Below, piece by piece: positions 8,721-17,938 of a stretch of DNA of 64,000 nt (position 1 is the first letter of the stretch; every line of letters begins with the position of its first letter). The notes beneath the pieces were generated by a model. It ran no database searches. It was not told the DNA's origin and was given only the letters and a program-made list of their open reading frames with translations. Origin of the DNA: an uncultured Psychroserpens sp. (GTDB lineage Bacteria > Bacteroidota > Bacteroidia > Flavobacteriales > Flavobacteriaceae); assembly GCA_947489585.1 (NCBI GenBank), contig CANLEE010000012.1, forward strand, positions 1 through 64,000, in the 5' to 3' direction. The translations under genes were made by a program, and so were the position numbers.

Positions 8721-10487
8721 ATGGAAAACAAAAAAACTAAAGCCTTTGATCTTACGTTGTTTAAGCGATTGCTACAGTACATTAGACCTTATAGGTTGGT
8801 GTTTTTTGGTTCGTTGCTTTGTGTTATTGGTCTTGCTGTTTTTGGTGTTCTAAGACCATTAGTATTGCAAGAGGCTATTGATGAGCATGTTAAAATTAAG
8901 GACTATAATGGATTCTTGTTTTATATTATCGCTATGCTGATGCTATTAATCTTTGAAGTCGTATGTCAATTACTCTTTATTTATTATGCAAGTTGGTTAG
9001 GACAATCGGTAGTTAAAGATATTCGTGTAAAACTATATGATCACGTTTTAAAGTTTAGAATGAAATACTATGACTCGTCTTCAGTTGGTGTTTTAATTAC
9101 AAGAACAGTGACAGACATGGAGCGTATAGCTGATATTTTTGGTCAAGGATTATTTATGATTTTCAGTGACCTTCTCAAAATGCTAGTTGTGGCTGGAGCT
9201 ATGGTTTATATTAATTGGAAACTTAGTCTTATTGCATTTGTTACGATGCCTATTGTATTGTTTGCTACAAAAATATTTCAGAAGTATATGAAAAGAGCTT
9301 TTGAAGAGGTACGAACTGAAGTGTCTAATTTAAACTCTTTTGTTCAAGAGCGTGTCACTGGTATGAAAATACTTCAATTGTTTACAAGAGAAGCTACTGA
9401 ATTTAGAAAGTTTAAAGCCATTAATGAGCGTCATAAAAAAGGTTGGTTAAAAACCGTATGGTATAACTCTATCTTTTTTCCAATTGCTGATTTATTGTCT
9501 TCAATTACATTAGGAAGTATCATTTGGGTAGGAGGTTTAATGGTTGTTATACAAGGTACAGCTACTGAAGGGAATTTATTTGCTTTCATCATGTTCGTAC
9601 CCATGTTATTTAGACCTTTAAATCAAATAGCGAATAAGTTTAACACGTTACAAATGGGCATGGTTGCTGCAGATCGTGTGTTTAAAGTGTTAGACACAAC
9701 CTCGCAGATTGACAATTCAGGTTCTGGAGTTGCTACCGAATTTAAAGGTGATATCGCATTTAAAAATGTTCGTTTTTCTTATGTTGAAGAAGAAGAAGTG
9801 CTTAAGGGTATTTCCTTAGATGTTGCTGCAGGCCAAACTGTTGCTATCGTTGGGGCCACAGGTGCAGGTAAATCAACAATTATCAATTTATTAAATCGTT
9901 TTTATGATATTAATGATGGTACAATCTGTATTGATGGCACTGATATCAAAAGCTTGACATTACAATCTTTACGATCTCAAATAGCAGTGGTATTACAAGA
10001 TGTATTTTTGTTTGCAGATACCATCTTAAATAATATCACACTTAAAGATACTAGTATTTCTGAAGAAACGGTTATACAAGCTGCTAAAGATATAGGTATT
10101 CATGACTTTATTTCGAGTCTTCCTGATGGGTATCATTATAATGTGAAAGAACGTGGTGTAATGCTCTCTTCTGGTCAGCGTCAACTTATTTCTTTTTTAA
10201 GAGCTTATGTTACTAATCCTAGTATTTTAATTCTTGATGAAGCGACATCTTCTGTAGATTCGTATTCGGAACAATTGATACAAGACGCAACCGATAAAAT
10301 TACAGAGGGTAGAACATCTATCGTTATTGCGCATCGTTTAGCTACAGTTCAGCAAGCTGATCAAATTATTGTAATGGATTCTGGTGAAATCGTAGAAAAA
10401 GGAACACATGATGAGCTCCTAAAAGTTGAAAATGGGTATTATAGAAACCTATATGAGGTTCAGTTTTTAAAAGCTGAAGCGGTTTAG
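8721..10487 (+). CDS. ABC exporter, fused membrane and ATPase domains (MsbA/MdlB-like)
   Basis: A 588-residue half-transporter, expected to act as a dimer in the inner membrane. Residues about 20-310 form the six-helix type I exporter domain. The nucleotide-binding domain has Walker A GATGAGKST (378-386), signature LSSGQ (482-486), Walker B ILILDEATS (501-509) and the switch His in IAHRLATV. The signature has Ser instead of the usual second Gly-context residue but keeps SSGQ. The substrate cannot be read from sequence; lipid or drug export is typical of the family. It overlaps nothing and follows truA by 4 bp. The convergent DUF3667 gene ends 2 bp after its stop, without room for a terminator. 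Confidence 0.93.
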   Translation: MENKKTKAFDLTLFKRLLQYIRPYRLVFFGSLLCVIGLAVFGVLRPLVLQEAIDEHVKIKDYNGFLFYIIAMLMLLIFEVVCQLLFIYYASWLGQSVVKDIRVKLYDHVLKFRMKYYDSSSVGVLITRTVTDMERIADIFGQGLFMIFSDLLKMLVVAGAMVYINWKLSLIAFVTMPIVLFATKIFQKYMKRAFEEVRTEVSNLNSFVQERVTGMKILQLFTREATEFRKFKAINERHKKGWLKTVWYNSIFFPIADLLSSITLGSIIWVGGLMVVIQGTATEGNLFAFIMFVPMLFRPLNQIANKFNTLQMGMVAADRVFKVLDTTSQIDNSGSGVATEFKGDIAFKNVRFSYVEEEEVLKGISLDVAAGQTVAIVGATGAGKSTIINLLNRFYDINDGTICIDGTDIKSLTLQSLRSQIAVVLQDVFLFADTILNNITLKDTSISEETVIQAAKDIGIHDFISSLPDGYHYNVKERGVMLSSGQRQLISFLRAYVTNPSILILDEATSSVDSYSEQLIQDATDKITEGRTSIVIAHRLATVQQADQIIVMDSGEIVEKGTHDELLKVENGYYRNLYEVQFLKAEAV

Positions 10488-10488
10488 T

Positions 10489-11289
10489 TTATAATTTAGT
10501 AGCTTCCCTAGCTGCTCTTTGAGCTTCAATCATTTGCTGCATATCTCCAGTTAAAAACATAACTATGGCGAAAATTATAGAAATGATGACCAAAACGACT
10601 CCTAAAACCACTAAAAATAAAAGTGTTCTCGCTACCATATGACCAAAACTAAGCTGATATAAGCGTTTTAATATGTAAGCAGCATATAAGGCCATAAGAG
10701 GCAAAAAGATCATGCTTATTATTCCTTGTGAGATTCCGAAAGCTGCAGCAACAACAACAATAACTGCTGAAATGATAGATGTTTGAGATTGCCAGTATAA
10801 AAATACAACTAGCAACTCGGTATAATTGAATTTTTTTAATCCTACAAAGGTGATGCGAGCAATGAGTGCATATATAGGTATATAAAGCATCATAAACAAG
10901 GACATATATTCTTGAACAAAGCTTACATTTTTCTTTTGAAATTCTTCTTGACCTTCAAAAGCGAAATTTGAGAAATCAAGAGCTTCAGGATAAAATTTAT
11001 TTAAAATTAAAAGATATAAGCCAGTCAAGGTTATGGCCAAACCAAAATAACTAATTGGGTTAACATAACGCTTTCGTATACCATTAATATACCCCTCAAT
11101 CACAATTTCAGGCTTTCTAAATAAATCTATAAGTGTACGAAGTAACTTATTATCATAATTAAAAAAGGTATCGCTAAAATGCTCAAATAAATTTTTAAAA
11201 GTTAAACGATTTCTAATCACTTTGCCACCACAACGATTGCAGAAATCGCTGCCTGTTGAGAGTTCGGTATGACAATTCTTACAATTCAT
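10489..11289 (-). CDS. DUF3667 membrane protein with N-terminal zinc ribbon (copy 1)
   Basis: A 266-residue protein with an N-terminal CxxC...CxxC ribbon (Cys 3, 6, 17 and 20) followed by a DUF3667 region whose conserved core is RKPEIVIEGYINGIRKRYVNPISYFGLAIT. Five or so hydrophobic helices follow from about residue 85 to 250. Function is unknown. It is a paralogue of the gene just upstream (start at 12095): both share the ribbon spacing, the NKFLRT/NKLLRT segment and the Y-x-NP/VxSYLG helix. The gap to that gene is 2 bp and the pair follows cdaA, so all three form one operon. Confidence 0.85.
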   Translation of the reverse strand: MNCKNCHTELSTGSDFCNRCGGKVIRNRLTFKNLFEHFSDTFFNYDNKLLRTLIDLFRKPEIVIEGYINGIRKRYVNPISYFGLAITLTGLYLLILNKFYPEALDFSNFAFEGQEEFQKKNVSFVQEYMSLFMMLYIPIYALIARITFVGLKKFNYTELLVVFLYWQSQTSIISAVIVVVAAAFGISQGIISMIFLPLMALYAAYILKRLYQLSFGHMVARTLLFLVVLGVVLVIISIIFAIVMFLTGDMQQMIEAQRAAREATKL

Positions 11290-11291
11290 AA

Positions 11292-12095
11292 TTAATGTGC
11301 ATTCATAGGTGTTATTTGTCCAGTGCTTCCAAGGTAAACGCCATAAGCAATTCCAACAAGAACTATAATTGAAATCATCACTACGAAAACAATAATATAG
11401 TATAGTATAATTCGAGCTAAGGCGTCAAAAATTTTGATATTATATAGGCGTTTAAATGCATAAGTCATGTATATAAGCATTGGAATAATAGCAAATTGAG
11501 ACAGTATATTATAATTAATATTAAGTGGTAATGTCATTAGGGTTATAAAAAACCAAAAGATAAGAACATGTGAATTTGTATAAATATTAATTACAAAATG
11601 TTCGGCAAGATTGTATTTTTTTGAATCAAAAAATAAGAGCTTAGATCCAAAAGCATAAAGCGGAATAAATACCACAGTAAGCAAACCTTGATATTCATAA
11701 AAGGAATCTAAAACTCTATTTATATCCAATAATTCGTTATTTACATTTAAAGAAGTTTGAGAAGACAAAGCATCTGCAATTAGTAATTCAGGAAAAAAGC
11801 GACGCAATACAAAAAACTGTAACCCTATTAATGTGACTGTTAGTCCGAGGTAGCTCACAACATTTACATATTTTCTTCTGAAACCATGAACATAGCTGTC
11901 AATAACAACCTCAGGTTTTGTAGTTAAGGTTCTAAAAGTTTTTAGAAACTTATTATTATCATAACTTAAAAAATTAGAAAATAATAGCGAAATAATTGAT
12001 TTAAGCTTAAGACGTTTAGCATTAATTAATTCTCCGCAATTAGAGCAGAATCTATGCTCATGAGTTAAAGATGTGTCGCAGTTTTTACAATTCAT
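11292..12095 (-). CDS. DUF3667 membrane protein with N-terminal zinc ribbon (copy 2)
   Basis: A 267-residue paralogue of the neighbouring copy. The zinc ribbon Cys are again at 3, 6, 17 and 20, followed by TTKPEVVIDSYVHGFRRKYV and a set of hydrophobic helices. The central loop between the first two helices differs strongly between the copies, which suggests divergence after an old tandem duplication. Its start codon directly abuts the cdaA stop (12095/12096), so translation is likely coupled to that of the diadenylate cyclase. The role of DUF3667 is not known; a link to c-di-AMP is inference from position only. Confidence 0.85.
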   Translation of the reverse strand: MNCKNCDTSLTHEHRFCSNCGELINAKRLKLKSIISLLFSNFLSYDNNKFLKTFRTLTTKPEVVIDSYVHGFRRKYVNVVSYLGLTVTLIGLQFFVLRRFFPELLIADALSSQTSLNVNNELLDINRVLDSFYEYQGLLTVVFIPLYAFGSKLLFFDSKKYNLAEHFVINIYTNSHVLIFWFFITLMTLPLNINYNILSQFAIIPMLIYMTYAFKRLYNIKIFDALARIILYYIIVFVVMISIIVLVGIAYGVYLGSTGQITPMNAH

Positions 12096-12878
12096 CTATG
12101 TTAAGTCTTTATAGAGTAATGTTGTGAGTTCCTGCAAATCTTCAAATATGACAAACTCTCCATTTTTTAAATAAGAAATTTGTCCAGTTTCTTCACTTAC
12201 AACTAAAGCAACTGCATCTGTTTTTTCAGTAATACCAAGTGCTGCGCGATGACGTAAGCCGAAACGTTGCGGGATATTTTGTTCGTTACTAACAGGAAGA
12301 ACCACACGTGTTGCTTTTACCACATTATTCTCGATAATAACTGCGCCATCATGTAATGGACTGTTTTTAAAGAAGATACTTTCTATGATTGGTTGTGTGA
12401 CTTTAATATTCATCTCATCACCTGTATTGGTTAAGAAGTCTAGATTATTATTGCGTTCTAAAACAATAAGAGCGCCAGTCCTTGATTTTCCCATTCTATC
12501 ACAAGCGTTAACAAGCGCATTGATATCGGTTTCTGTTTCGACTTCAGTTTTTAAGAACTTCATTTTTTTGAAAAATTTCCCACGACCACTTAAATTAGTA
12601 GATCCAACCATGAGCAGGAATTTCCGTATTTCAGGTTGAAATACGACAATAAGCGCAATAATACCAACTTTAATAAAACCATCAAAAATGCGATGCAACA
12701 TATACATGTCTAGAAATTCGGTCACTCTCCAAACGAGGTAAATAATAATAATTCCAATAAAAATATTGACAGCGACAGTGCCTTTTACAAGTTTATAGAC
12801 ATAATAGAGTAGAATAGCGACGAGAAAGACGTCAATAAAGTCTATGATTCCAAAATCCCAAAATTTGAATTTTTCCAA
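12096..12878 (-). CDS. cdaA: membrane diadenylate cyclase CdaA (TIGR00159 family)
   Basis: The enzyme condenses two ATP into the second messenger c-di-AMP. Three N-terminal membrane helices (about residues 12-30, 36-52 and 69-84) are followed by a DAC domain with the catalytic DGA motif at 177-179 (SPLHDGAVII) and RHR at 209-211 (LRHRAALG). Both motifs are intact, so the protein should be active, and 260 residues is normal. No glmM or cdaR-type regulator is adjacent, unlike in Firmicutes. Instead it begins an operon with two DUF3667 genes, the first with no gap. Upstream lies the folP/lipoprotein pair in the same direction, 36 bp away. Confidence 0.93.
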   Translation of the reverse strand: MEKFKFWDFGIIDFIDVFLVAILLYYVYKLVKGTVAVNIFIGIIIIYLVWRVTEFLDMYMLHRIFDGFIKVGIIALIVVFQPEIRKFLLMVGSTNLSGRGKFFKKMKFLKTEVETETDINALVNACDRMGKSRTGALIVLERNNNLDFLTNTGDEMNIKVTQPIIESIFFKNSPLHDGAVIIENNVVKATRVVLPVSNEQNIPQRFGLRHRAALGITEKTDAVALVVSEETGQISYLKNGEFVIFEDLQELTTLLYKDLT

Positions 12879-12914
12879 TGAAAAGGTGTTTAGCGTAAAT
12901 TTAACAAAATATGC

Positions 12915-13580
12915 TTAATAAATAAATTCGTTGTTGTTCATAATCACGAAAGCATTTAGAAAGCTGTGAACCGTATTTTTTAACCAGATATAATCCTGAA
13001 AAGAATTTGTCTTTTCTACACTTATTGTAATGTAAAAGAGTGCATTGGAAGACAATGTTATTATTTCATTTAAATCGTTACTTAAATTTGATTTAGTAAT
13101 CCTTTTTTGATTGATGTAGATATCATCAGCATTTTTAAAATCAATGTGAAGCTTTACTGAGTTATTCTCTCGAGAGTCTTTTATTGAATTGATAGTTGTA
13201 AAGTGGTAGGCCACATCCGTAAACTCTAAAAAGCCTAAATTTTGAATACTCTTATCGTTGCAGGTATAGTAATTTTTCGCGGCTTCATTTTTATGCATTT
13301 TAGCATTTCGTTTTTTGTCTTGTAAAAATTTTATCTTCGGAATAGCTTGCTCTAAAGTCAGTCGTTTATCAACATTAACGAGCCAATTGGTTGTGCTAAT
13401 GAGGTTTTTTCGGTTGAGTTCTACACTATCTTCTTTAGTTTCATCATAAAATAAATAGGCATGAGACACATCGTGAATTTCGGTAATTGTTGCATTTTCA
13501 ATTTCTGGTAATTGAAGAATACGTTCATTTCCGCAGGAAAAAAAAACTAGAGTAATAATAAATAGAGATAGGTATTTCAT
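12915..13580 (-). CDS. uncharacterised lipoprotein after folP
   Basis: No family is recognised in this 221-residue protein. The signal ends LVFFSCGNE, with the lipid-bearing Cys at about residue 16. A central segment resembling WLVNVDKRLTLEQAIPKIK, followed by KMHKNEAAKNYYTC, suggests a small periplasmic alpha/beta domain, vaguely like ExbD/TolR periplasmic domains; this is weak. It overlaps the folP stop by one base (13580), so it is translated from the same message, and cdaA follows 36 bp downstream. The position next to folP appears to be shared in related genomes, from memory and not checked. Confidence 0.7.
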   Translation of the reverse strand: MKYLSLFIITLVFFSCGNERILQLPEIENATITEIHDVSHAYLFYDETKEDSVELNRKNLISTTNWLVNVDKRLTLEQAIPKIKFLQDKKRNAKMHKNEAAKNYYTCNDKSIQNLGFLEFTDVAYHFTTINSIKDSRENNSVKLHIDFKNADDIYINQKRITKSNLSNDLNEIITLSSNALFYITISVEKTNSFQDYIWLKNTVHSFLNAFVIMNNNEFIY

Positions 13581-14407
13581 TACTGTAATTGTTGGGTGAG
13601 TTTAATACATTCTATGGCTTCTTTGACATCATGAACTCGTAAGATATTTGCCCCTTTTTGAAGAGCAATGGTATTGAGAACAGTGGTGCCATTAAGAGCA
13701 TCTTCAGCAGAACTTTCGAGTGTTTTATAAATCATAGATTTACGAGAGACGCCAGCTAAGATTGGTAAATCAGTCATTTTTAAGAGTTCTAATTTGTTGA
13801 GCAATTCATAATTTTGTTTAATGGTTTTTGCAAATCCGAAACCTGGATCGATAATTAAATCTACGATTCCTAAATCTTTTGCTTTAGCTATACGTTCAGA
13901 AAAGTAAAACAACACTTCTTTTACCAGATCATCATAATTGGTCAATTGTTGCATGGTTTTAGGCGTTCCTTTCATATGCATCATTATGTACGGGACCTTG
14001 AGTTTTGCAACTGTTTTTAACATTTTTTTATCCAAATGGCCTGCAGAAATATCATTAATCAAACTCGCGCCCGCATGTATGCATTGTTCTGCAATATCAC
14101 TTCTAAAGGTGTCGATAGATAATAGAACATCAGGAAAGTTTTTGATAAGCAATTCAATAATTGGAAGGATGCGTTGTAATTCTTCGGTTTCGCTTACATC
14201 ATCGGCACCGGGTCTTGAACTATAAGCACCAACATCTATAAAAGTTGCGCCTTCATTCAGCATAGTTTCTACTTGACGTATCACTAATGATTTATTTCTA
14301 AAACGTCCACCATCATAAAATGAATCTGGAGTAATATTCAAAATACCCATAACTTTAGGTTGGGTGAGGTCTATTAATTGGCCTTTACAATTGATGGTTT
14401 TACTCAA
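13580..14407 (-). CDS. folP: dihydropteroate synthase
   Basis: FolP joins pABA to the pterin diphosphate in folate synthesis and is the sulfonamide target. Signature GILNITPDSFYDGG at about residues 21-34, a second motif FIDVGAYSSRPGA and NDISAG, and LIDPGFGFAKT are all present in 275 residues. The start is uncertain. The frame begins with TTG at 14407, giving the expected SKTINCKGQLIDLTQPKVMG, but this TTG is also the end of a TAGCTTTG promoter-like element (14405-14412), and no ATG occurs before residue 20. The TTG start is kept because homologous N termini begin near here. It is divergent from the DUF1599 gene. Confidence 0.93.
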   Translation of the reverse strand: MSKTINCKGQLIDLTQPKVMGILNITPDSFYDGGRFRNKSLVIRQVETMLNEGATFIDVGAYSSRPGADDVSETEELQRILPIIELLIKNFPDVLLSIDTFRSDIAEQCIHAGASLINDISAGHLDKKMLKTVAKLKVPYIMMHMKGTPKTMQQLTNYDDLVKEVLFYFSERIAKAKDLGIVDLIIDPGFGFAKTIKQNYELLNKLELLKMTDLPILAGVSRKSMIYKTLESSAEDALNGTTVLNTIALQKGANILRVHDVKEAIECIKLTQQLQ

Positions 14408-14480
14408 AGCTATATAGTGTGGTTAAAGTTTTTTAATCTGATTAATTTATGCGAAATTTACGGAAAATTAAATGTTTTAA

Positions 14481-15017
14481 ATGCAAGATACTTCAAAACA
14501 ATATGATGATGTGATTTCACAGTGTCGAAGTCTATTTATCAATAAAATGAAAGATTATGGAAGTGCATGGCGAATTCTTAGATTACCATCCTTGACAGAC
14601 CAAATTTTTATCAAAGCCCAACGTATTAGGGGCTTACAGCAAAATAACGAACGTAAGGTCGATGAAGGGGAAGTAAGTGAGTTTATTGGAATCATCAATT
14701 ATTGTACGATGGCTTTGGTACAATTAGATAAAGGTGTTGTAGAACAACCCGATTTAGGTTTAGACGAAGCAATTGTACTTTATGATGAAAAAATTGCAAT
14801 TACTAAACAACTCATGATGGATAAAAATCACGATTATGGTGAGGCATGGAGAGATATGCGCGTGAGTAGTTTAACCGATTTAATTTTACAAAAATTATTG
14901 CGTGTCAAGCAAATTGAAGATAACTCAGGAAAAACAATAGTAAGTGAAGGGATTGATGCCAACTACCAGGATATGATTAACTATTCGGTATTTGCGATGA
15001 TCCATTTAAATAGTTAA
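14481..15017 (+). CDS. DUF1599 domain protein
   Basis: A 178-residue cytoplasmic protein made of two similar halves. Each half holds the pattern KDYGxAWR-x2-R-x-xSLTD-x-I-x2-K-x2-R (residues about 26-58 and 113-146), so it is an internal duplication. This is the DUF1599 arrangement, thought from family comparisons to be related to all-alpha nucleotide-phosphate hydrolases, though activity is unproven. It heads a row of same-strand genes (BT_3928-like, ABC permease, thioredoxin lipoprotein, tpiA) with short gaps, and is divergent from folP. Confidence 0.85.
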   Translation: MQDTSKQYDDVISQCRSLFINKMKDYGSAWRILRLPSLTDQIFIKAQRIRGLQQNNERKVDEGEVSEFIGIINYCTMALVQLDKGVVEQPDLGLDEAIVLYDEKIAITKQLMMDKNHDYGEAWRDMRVSSLTDLILQKLLRVKQIEDNSGKTIVSEGIDANYQDMINYSVFAMIHLNS

Positions 15018-15032
15018 AATATCGTATTCTAT

Positions 15033-16313
15033 ATGAAAATATTTATCACCATATCAAGACTCATTGTAGGAAGTTTATTTATTGTTTCAGGTTTAATTAA
15101 ATGTAATGATACCATCGGGTTTTCATACAAACTCAATGATTATTTTGCACATGATGTATTAAATCTAGAGTTTTTAATTCCGTATTCATTACTACTTGCA
15201 GTATTGGTTTGTGTGGTTGAAATTGTACTTGGTGTTGCTGTACTTTTTGGATTAAAAAGTAAGTTATCTACAACATTAATTTTGCTTATGATGCTGTTCT
15301 TTACTTGGCTTACATGGTATACTTCAAGTTGTTTAGAAGCTCAAGAAGCTGCAGGTAGACTAGGAGAAGAGTTTAATAAAAATTGCGTAACCGATTGTGG
15401 GTGTTTTGGAGATGCTCTGAAATTAGCACCAAAAGAATCGTTTTACAAAGACCTCTTCTTGCTCATATTTACAATTCCATTATTCTTTTTTGGTATGAAA
15501 AATAAGATACCAAAAAACTCCAAAAATGAAGATTGGTTTTACATGATAGTGTCACTGATATTGATTTTCGCATTTGGAGTTTTAGTTATAGGATGGTGGT
15601 TTACTGTACTATTTTCTATTGTTTTATTTGCTGCAGTATATCTTATAAAAAATAAAACTAAAGGACATTGGTTAGCGTTGTTAGCAGCTTACGCCATTTC
15701 GTTGGGATTTGCATACTATTGTTTAGAAAACTTACCGCTAAAGGATTTTAGAGCTTATAAAATTGGAGACAATTTTCAAGAGAATATGCAATTACCACCA
15801 GATGCTCAAAAGGCTGTAACAGATTATATATGGACCTATAAATTAAATGGAGAGGAAAAAACCTTGACAGATAGAGGTCGAGGACCAGCAACTTACGATG
15901 AGATTATAGGTGTAGAAACGAATGTTATTGAAGAAGGTGACGAGCCTAAAATTCAAGATTTCACCATTGAATCTGAAGATGAAGATTTAACACAACAGTT
16001 CTTAGATGAAGAAAAGTTAGTGATGATTGTGTCTTACAGTTTAGAAAAATCTGAAGCAGAAGGCATGCAAAAGCTTAAAGCTATGGCAGATGAAGCTAAG
16101 AGTAAAGGCTATACAGTTATTGGCTTGACCGCTTCAGGTGAAGCAAAGAAGCAGGAAATTAAAGCGACTTATAATTTAGATTTTGATTTCTATTTATGTG
16201 ATGAAAAAGTGCTAAAAACTATTGTACGTGCTAATCCTGGTGTTATTGTTCTTGAGAAAGGAACCGTGACTCAAAAAACACACTATAATGATTTAGACGA
16301 TTTAGAGTTTTAA
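15033..16313 (+). CDS. BT_3928-like membrane protein (DoxX-like N-terminal part, thioredoxin-like tail)
   Basis: A 426-residue protein. The N-terminal half has about nine hydrophobic helices starting with the DoxX-like segment SRLIVGSLFIVSGLIKCNDTIGFSYKL. A Cys-containing loop NCVTDCGCFGDAL lies at about residues 118-130 and may be redox active. The C-terminal part from about residue 310 looks like a thioredoxin fold without CxxC (LVMIVSYSL, VIGLTASG, VIVLEKGTV). This layout fits the BT_3928 family of Bacteroidetes, whose function is unknown. It follows DUF1599 by 15 bp and precedes the ABC permease by 17 bp, consistent with one operon. Confidence 0.8.
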   Translation: MKIFITISRLIVGSLFIVSGLIKCNDTIGFSYKLNDYFAHDVLNLEFLIPYSLLLAVLVCVVEIVLGVAVLFGLKSKLSTTLILLMMLFFTWLTWYTSSCLEAQEAAGRLGEEFNKNCVTDCGCFGDALKLAPKESFYKDLFLLIFTIPLFFFGMKNKIPKNSKNEDWFYMIVSLILIFAFGVLVIGWWFTVLFSIVLFAAVYLIKNKTKGHWLALLAAYAISLGFAYYCLENLPLKDFRAYKIGDNFQENMQLPPDAQKAVTDYIWTYKLNGEEKTLTDRGRGPATYDEIIGVETNVIEEGDEPKIQDFTIESEDEDLTQQFLDEEKLVMIVSYSLEKSEAEGMQKLKAMADEAKSKGYTVIGLTASGEAKKQEIKATYNLDFDFYLCDEKVLKTIVRANPGVIVLEKGTVTQKTHYNDLDDLEF

Positions 16314-16330
16314 ATTTTAATAACTAACAT

Positions 16331-17407
16331 CTGATAAACTACATCTTAAATAAAACATTTTATGCATTACTCACGCTTTTAGGTGTAGTAACAGTAATCT
16401 TTTTCTTATTTAATGTACTTCCAGGAGACCCAGCGCAAATGATGTTAGGTCAAAATGAAGATAGTGAACAAATTGCGGCTGTTAAAGCTAAGTATGGGTT
16501 TGATAAACCTATTTCAACACAATATTTATATTATCTTAATGATATTTCACCAGTTTCATTTCATTCTACTAATGTTCAAGATTATACTTTTTTGCGAGAT
16601 GGAAAATATACAGCCTCCAAATTATTTACCCTAGGACATACAACAACGGTTATCAAGTTTCCTTATTTAAGAGAATCGTTTACTAAGCAAGGAAAAAAGG
16701 TGTCACAGGTGATTGGTGAAACGTTGCCTAATACATTTGTGTTAGCCGTTTCAGCTATAGTTATTGCTATTATTCTTGGTATTATCTTCGGAATCATATC
16801 TGCATTGTATAAGGATAAATGGATTGATAAAACGATTCAAATATTTAGTACACTTGGTATGAGTGTGCCTTCTTTTTTTAGTGCGATTCTGTTTGCATGG
16901 CTTTTTGGTTTTGTATTGCATGAATACACAAATTTGGAAATGACAGGAAGTTTATATGAGTTGGACGATTTTGGAGAGCAAACCCATATCCAATGGAAAA
17001 ATTTGATATTGCCTGCTATTGTTTTAGGTATTCGTCCATTAGCTGTTGTAATTCAACTCATGCGAAATTCTTTGTTAGAAGTCTTTAATCAAGATTACAT
17101 CCGAACAGCGAGGGCTAAAGGCTTGAGCGAATTTCAGATTATAAAAAAACATGCTGTTAAAAATGCTTTAAACCCTGTGGTAACAGCAATTTCAGGATGG
17201 TTTGCATCCATGTTAGCAGGAGCAGTATTTGTAGAGTATATTTTTGGATGGAATGGTCTAGGAAAAGAAATTGTAAACGCTCTTAACACTTTAGATTTAC
17301 CTGTTATTATGGGTTCGGTGTTAGTAATAGCACTTTTGTTTATCATTATCAATATCTTTGTAGATATCATCTATGGATGGTTGGATCCAAAAGTTAAATT
17401 AGAATAA
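16331..17407 (+). CDS. peptide-type ABC transporter permease (DppB-like), non-ATG start
   Basis: This is an inner-membrane permease of the binding-protein-dependent transport family. The C-terminal half has the EAA loop NQDYIRTARAKGLSEFQIIKKHA and six helices. The first ATG in frame is at 16439, but the frame is open back to a TAA just before CTG 16331, and those 36 codons encode the conserved first helix of the family (NYILNKTFYALLTLLG, then VVTVIFFLFNVLPGDPA). The true protein therefore includes them. No ATG, GTG or TTG exists between the stop and this helix; CTG at 16331 or ATA at 16334 is the only plausible start. A loop of about 55 residues (about 45-100) is longer than in E. coli DppB. 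No partner permease, ATPase or binding protein is nearby. Confidence 0.85.
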   Translation: MINYILNKTFYALLTLLGVVTVIFFLFNVLPGDPAQMMLGQNEDSEQIAAVKAKYGFDKPISTQYLYYLNDISPVSFHSTNVQDYTFLRDGKYTASKLFTLGHTTTVIKFPYLRESFTKQGKKVSQVIGETLPNTFVLAVSAIVIAIILGIIFGIISALYKDKWIDKTIQIFSTLGMSVPSFFSAILFAWLFGFVLHEYTNLEMTGSLYELDDFGEQTHIQWKNLILPAIVLGIRPLAVVIQLMRNSLLEVFNQDYIRTARAKGLSEFQIIKKHAVKNALNPVVTAISGWFASMLAGAVFVEYIFGWNGLGKEIVNALNTLDLPVIMGSVLVIALLFIIINIFVDIIYGWLDPKVKLE

Positions 17408-17413
17408 TAGTAA

Positions 17414-17902
17414 ATGAAACCACTAGCGTATATTCTTATTGGTTGTTTAGTATTTGTAAGTTGTTCAAAAGAAATTCAAACACAACTTTCAGAAGACGTA
17501 CTGAATGAACAATATATTGATTTAAAAGGAGATTCAGTGTCTCTTAAAAGCATATTGGCAGCGCATAAAGGGAAGCAAATTGTTATTGATGTTTGGGCAA
17601 GTTGGTGCAGAGATTGCATAATTGGTTTGCCTGAATTAAAAGCTTTACAAGCTGAAAAGCCTGATGCTGTGTATTTGTTTTTATCTGCAGATAGGAATTC
17701 AGACATATGGAAACGATCAATCAACAAATACGATATTCAAGGTGTACATTATTTCATGCCTCAAGGAACAAAAAACCGTTTAGGGGAATTTGTTGATATT
17801 GATTGGATACCACGATATATGATAGTCGATTCAGATGGACGTATAGCGTTATTTGAAGTAATAGAGGCTGATGATCCAAAGTTAAGAGAACATTTAAAAT
17901 AA
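17414..17902 (+). CDS. TlpA-like thioredoxin-fold lipoprotein
   Basis: A 162-residue periplasmic lipoprotein. The signal ends LVFVSCSKE (Cys at about residue 17). The thioredoxin active site is WCRDC in DVWASWCRDCIIGLPEL (about residues 58-74), and the cis-Pro region is WIPRYMIVDSDG. It is expected to be a thiol-disulfide oxidoreductase facing the periplasm. It starts 7 bp after the ABC permease and is followed by tpiA after 36 bp. The active-site dipeptide RD differs from the commoner xP of TlpA proteins. Confidence 0.87.
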   Translation: MKPLAYILIGCLVFVSCSKEIQTQLSEDVLNEQYIDLKGDSVSLKSILAAHKGKQIVIDVWASWCRDCIIGLPELKALQAEKPDAVYLFLSADRNSDIWKRSINKYDIQGVHYFMPQGTKNRLGEFVDIDWIPRYMIVDSDGRIALFEVIEADDPKLREHLK

Positions 17903-17938
17903 AATTAAGTTTCTTCGGAAACGTATAACACAACACAC

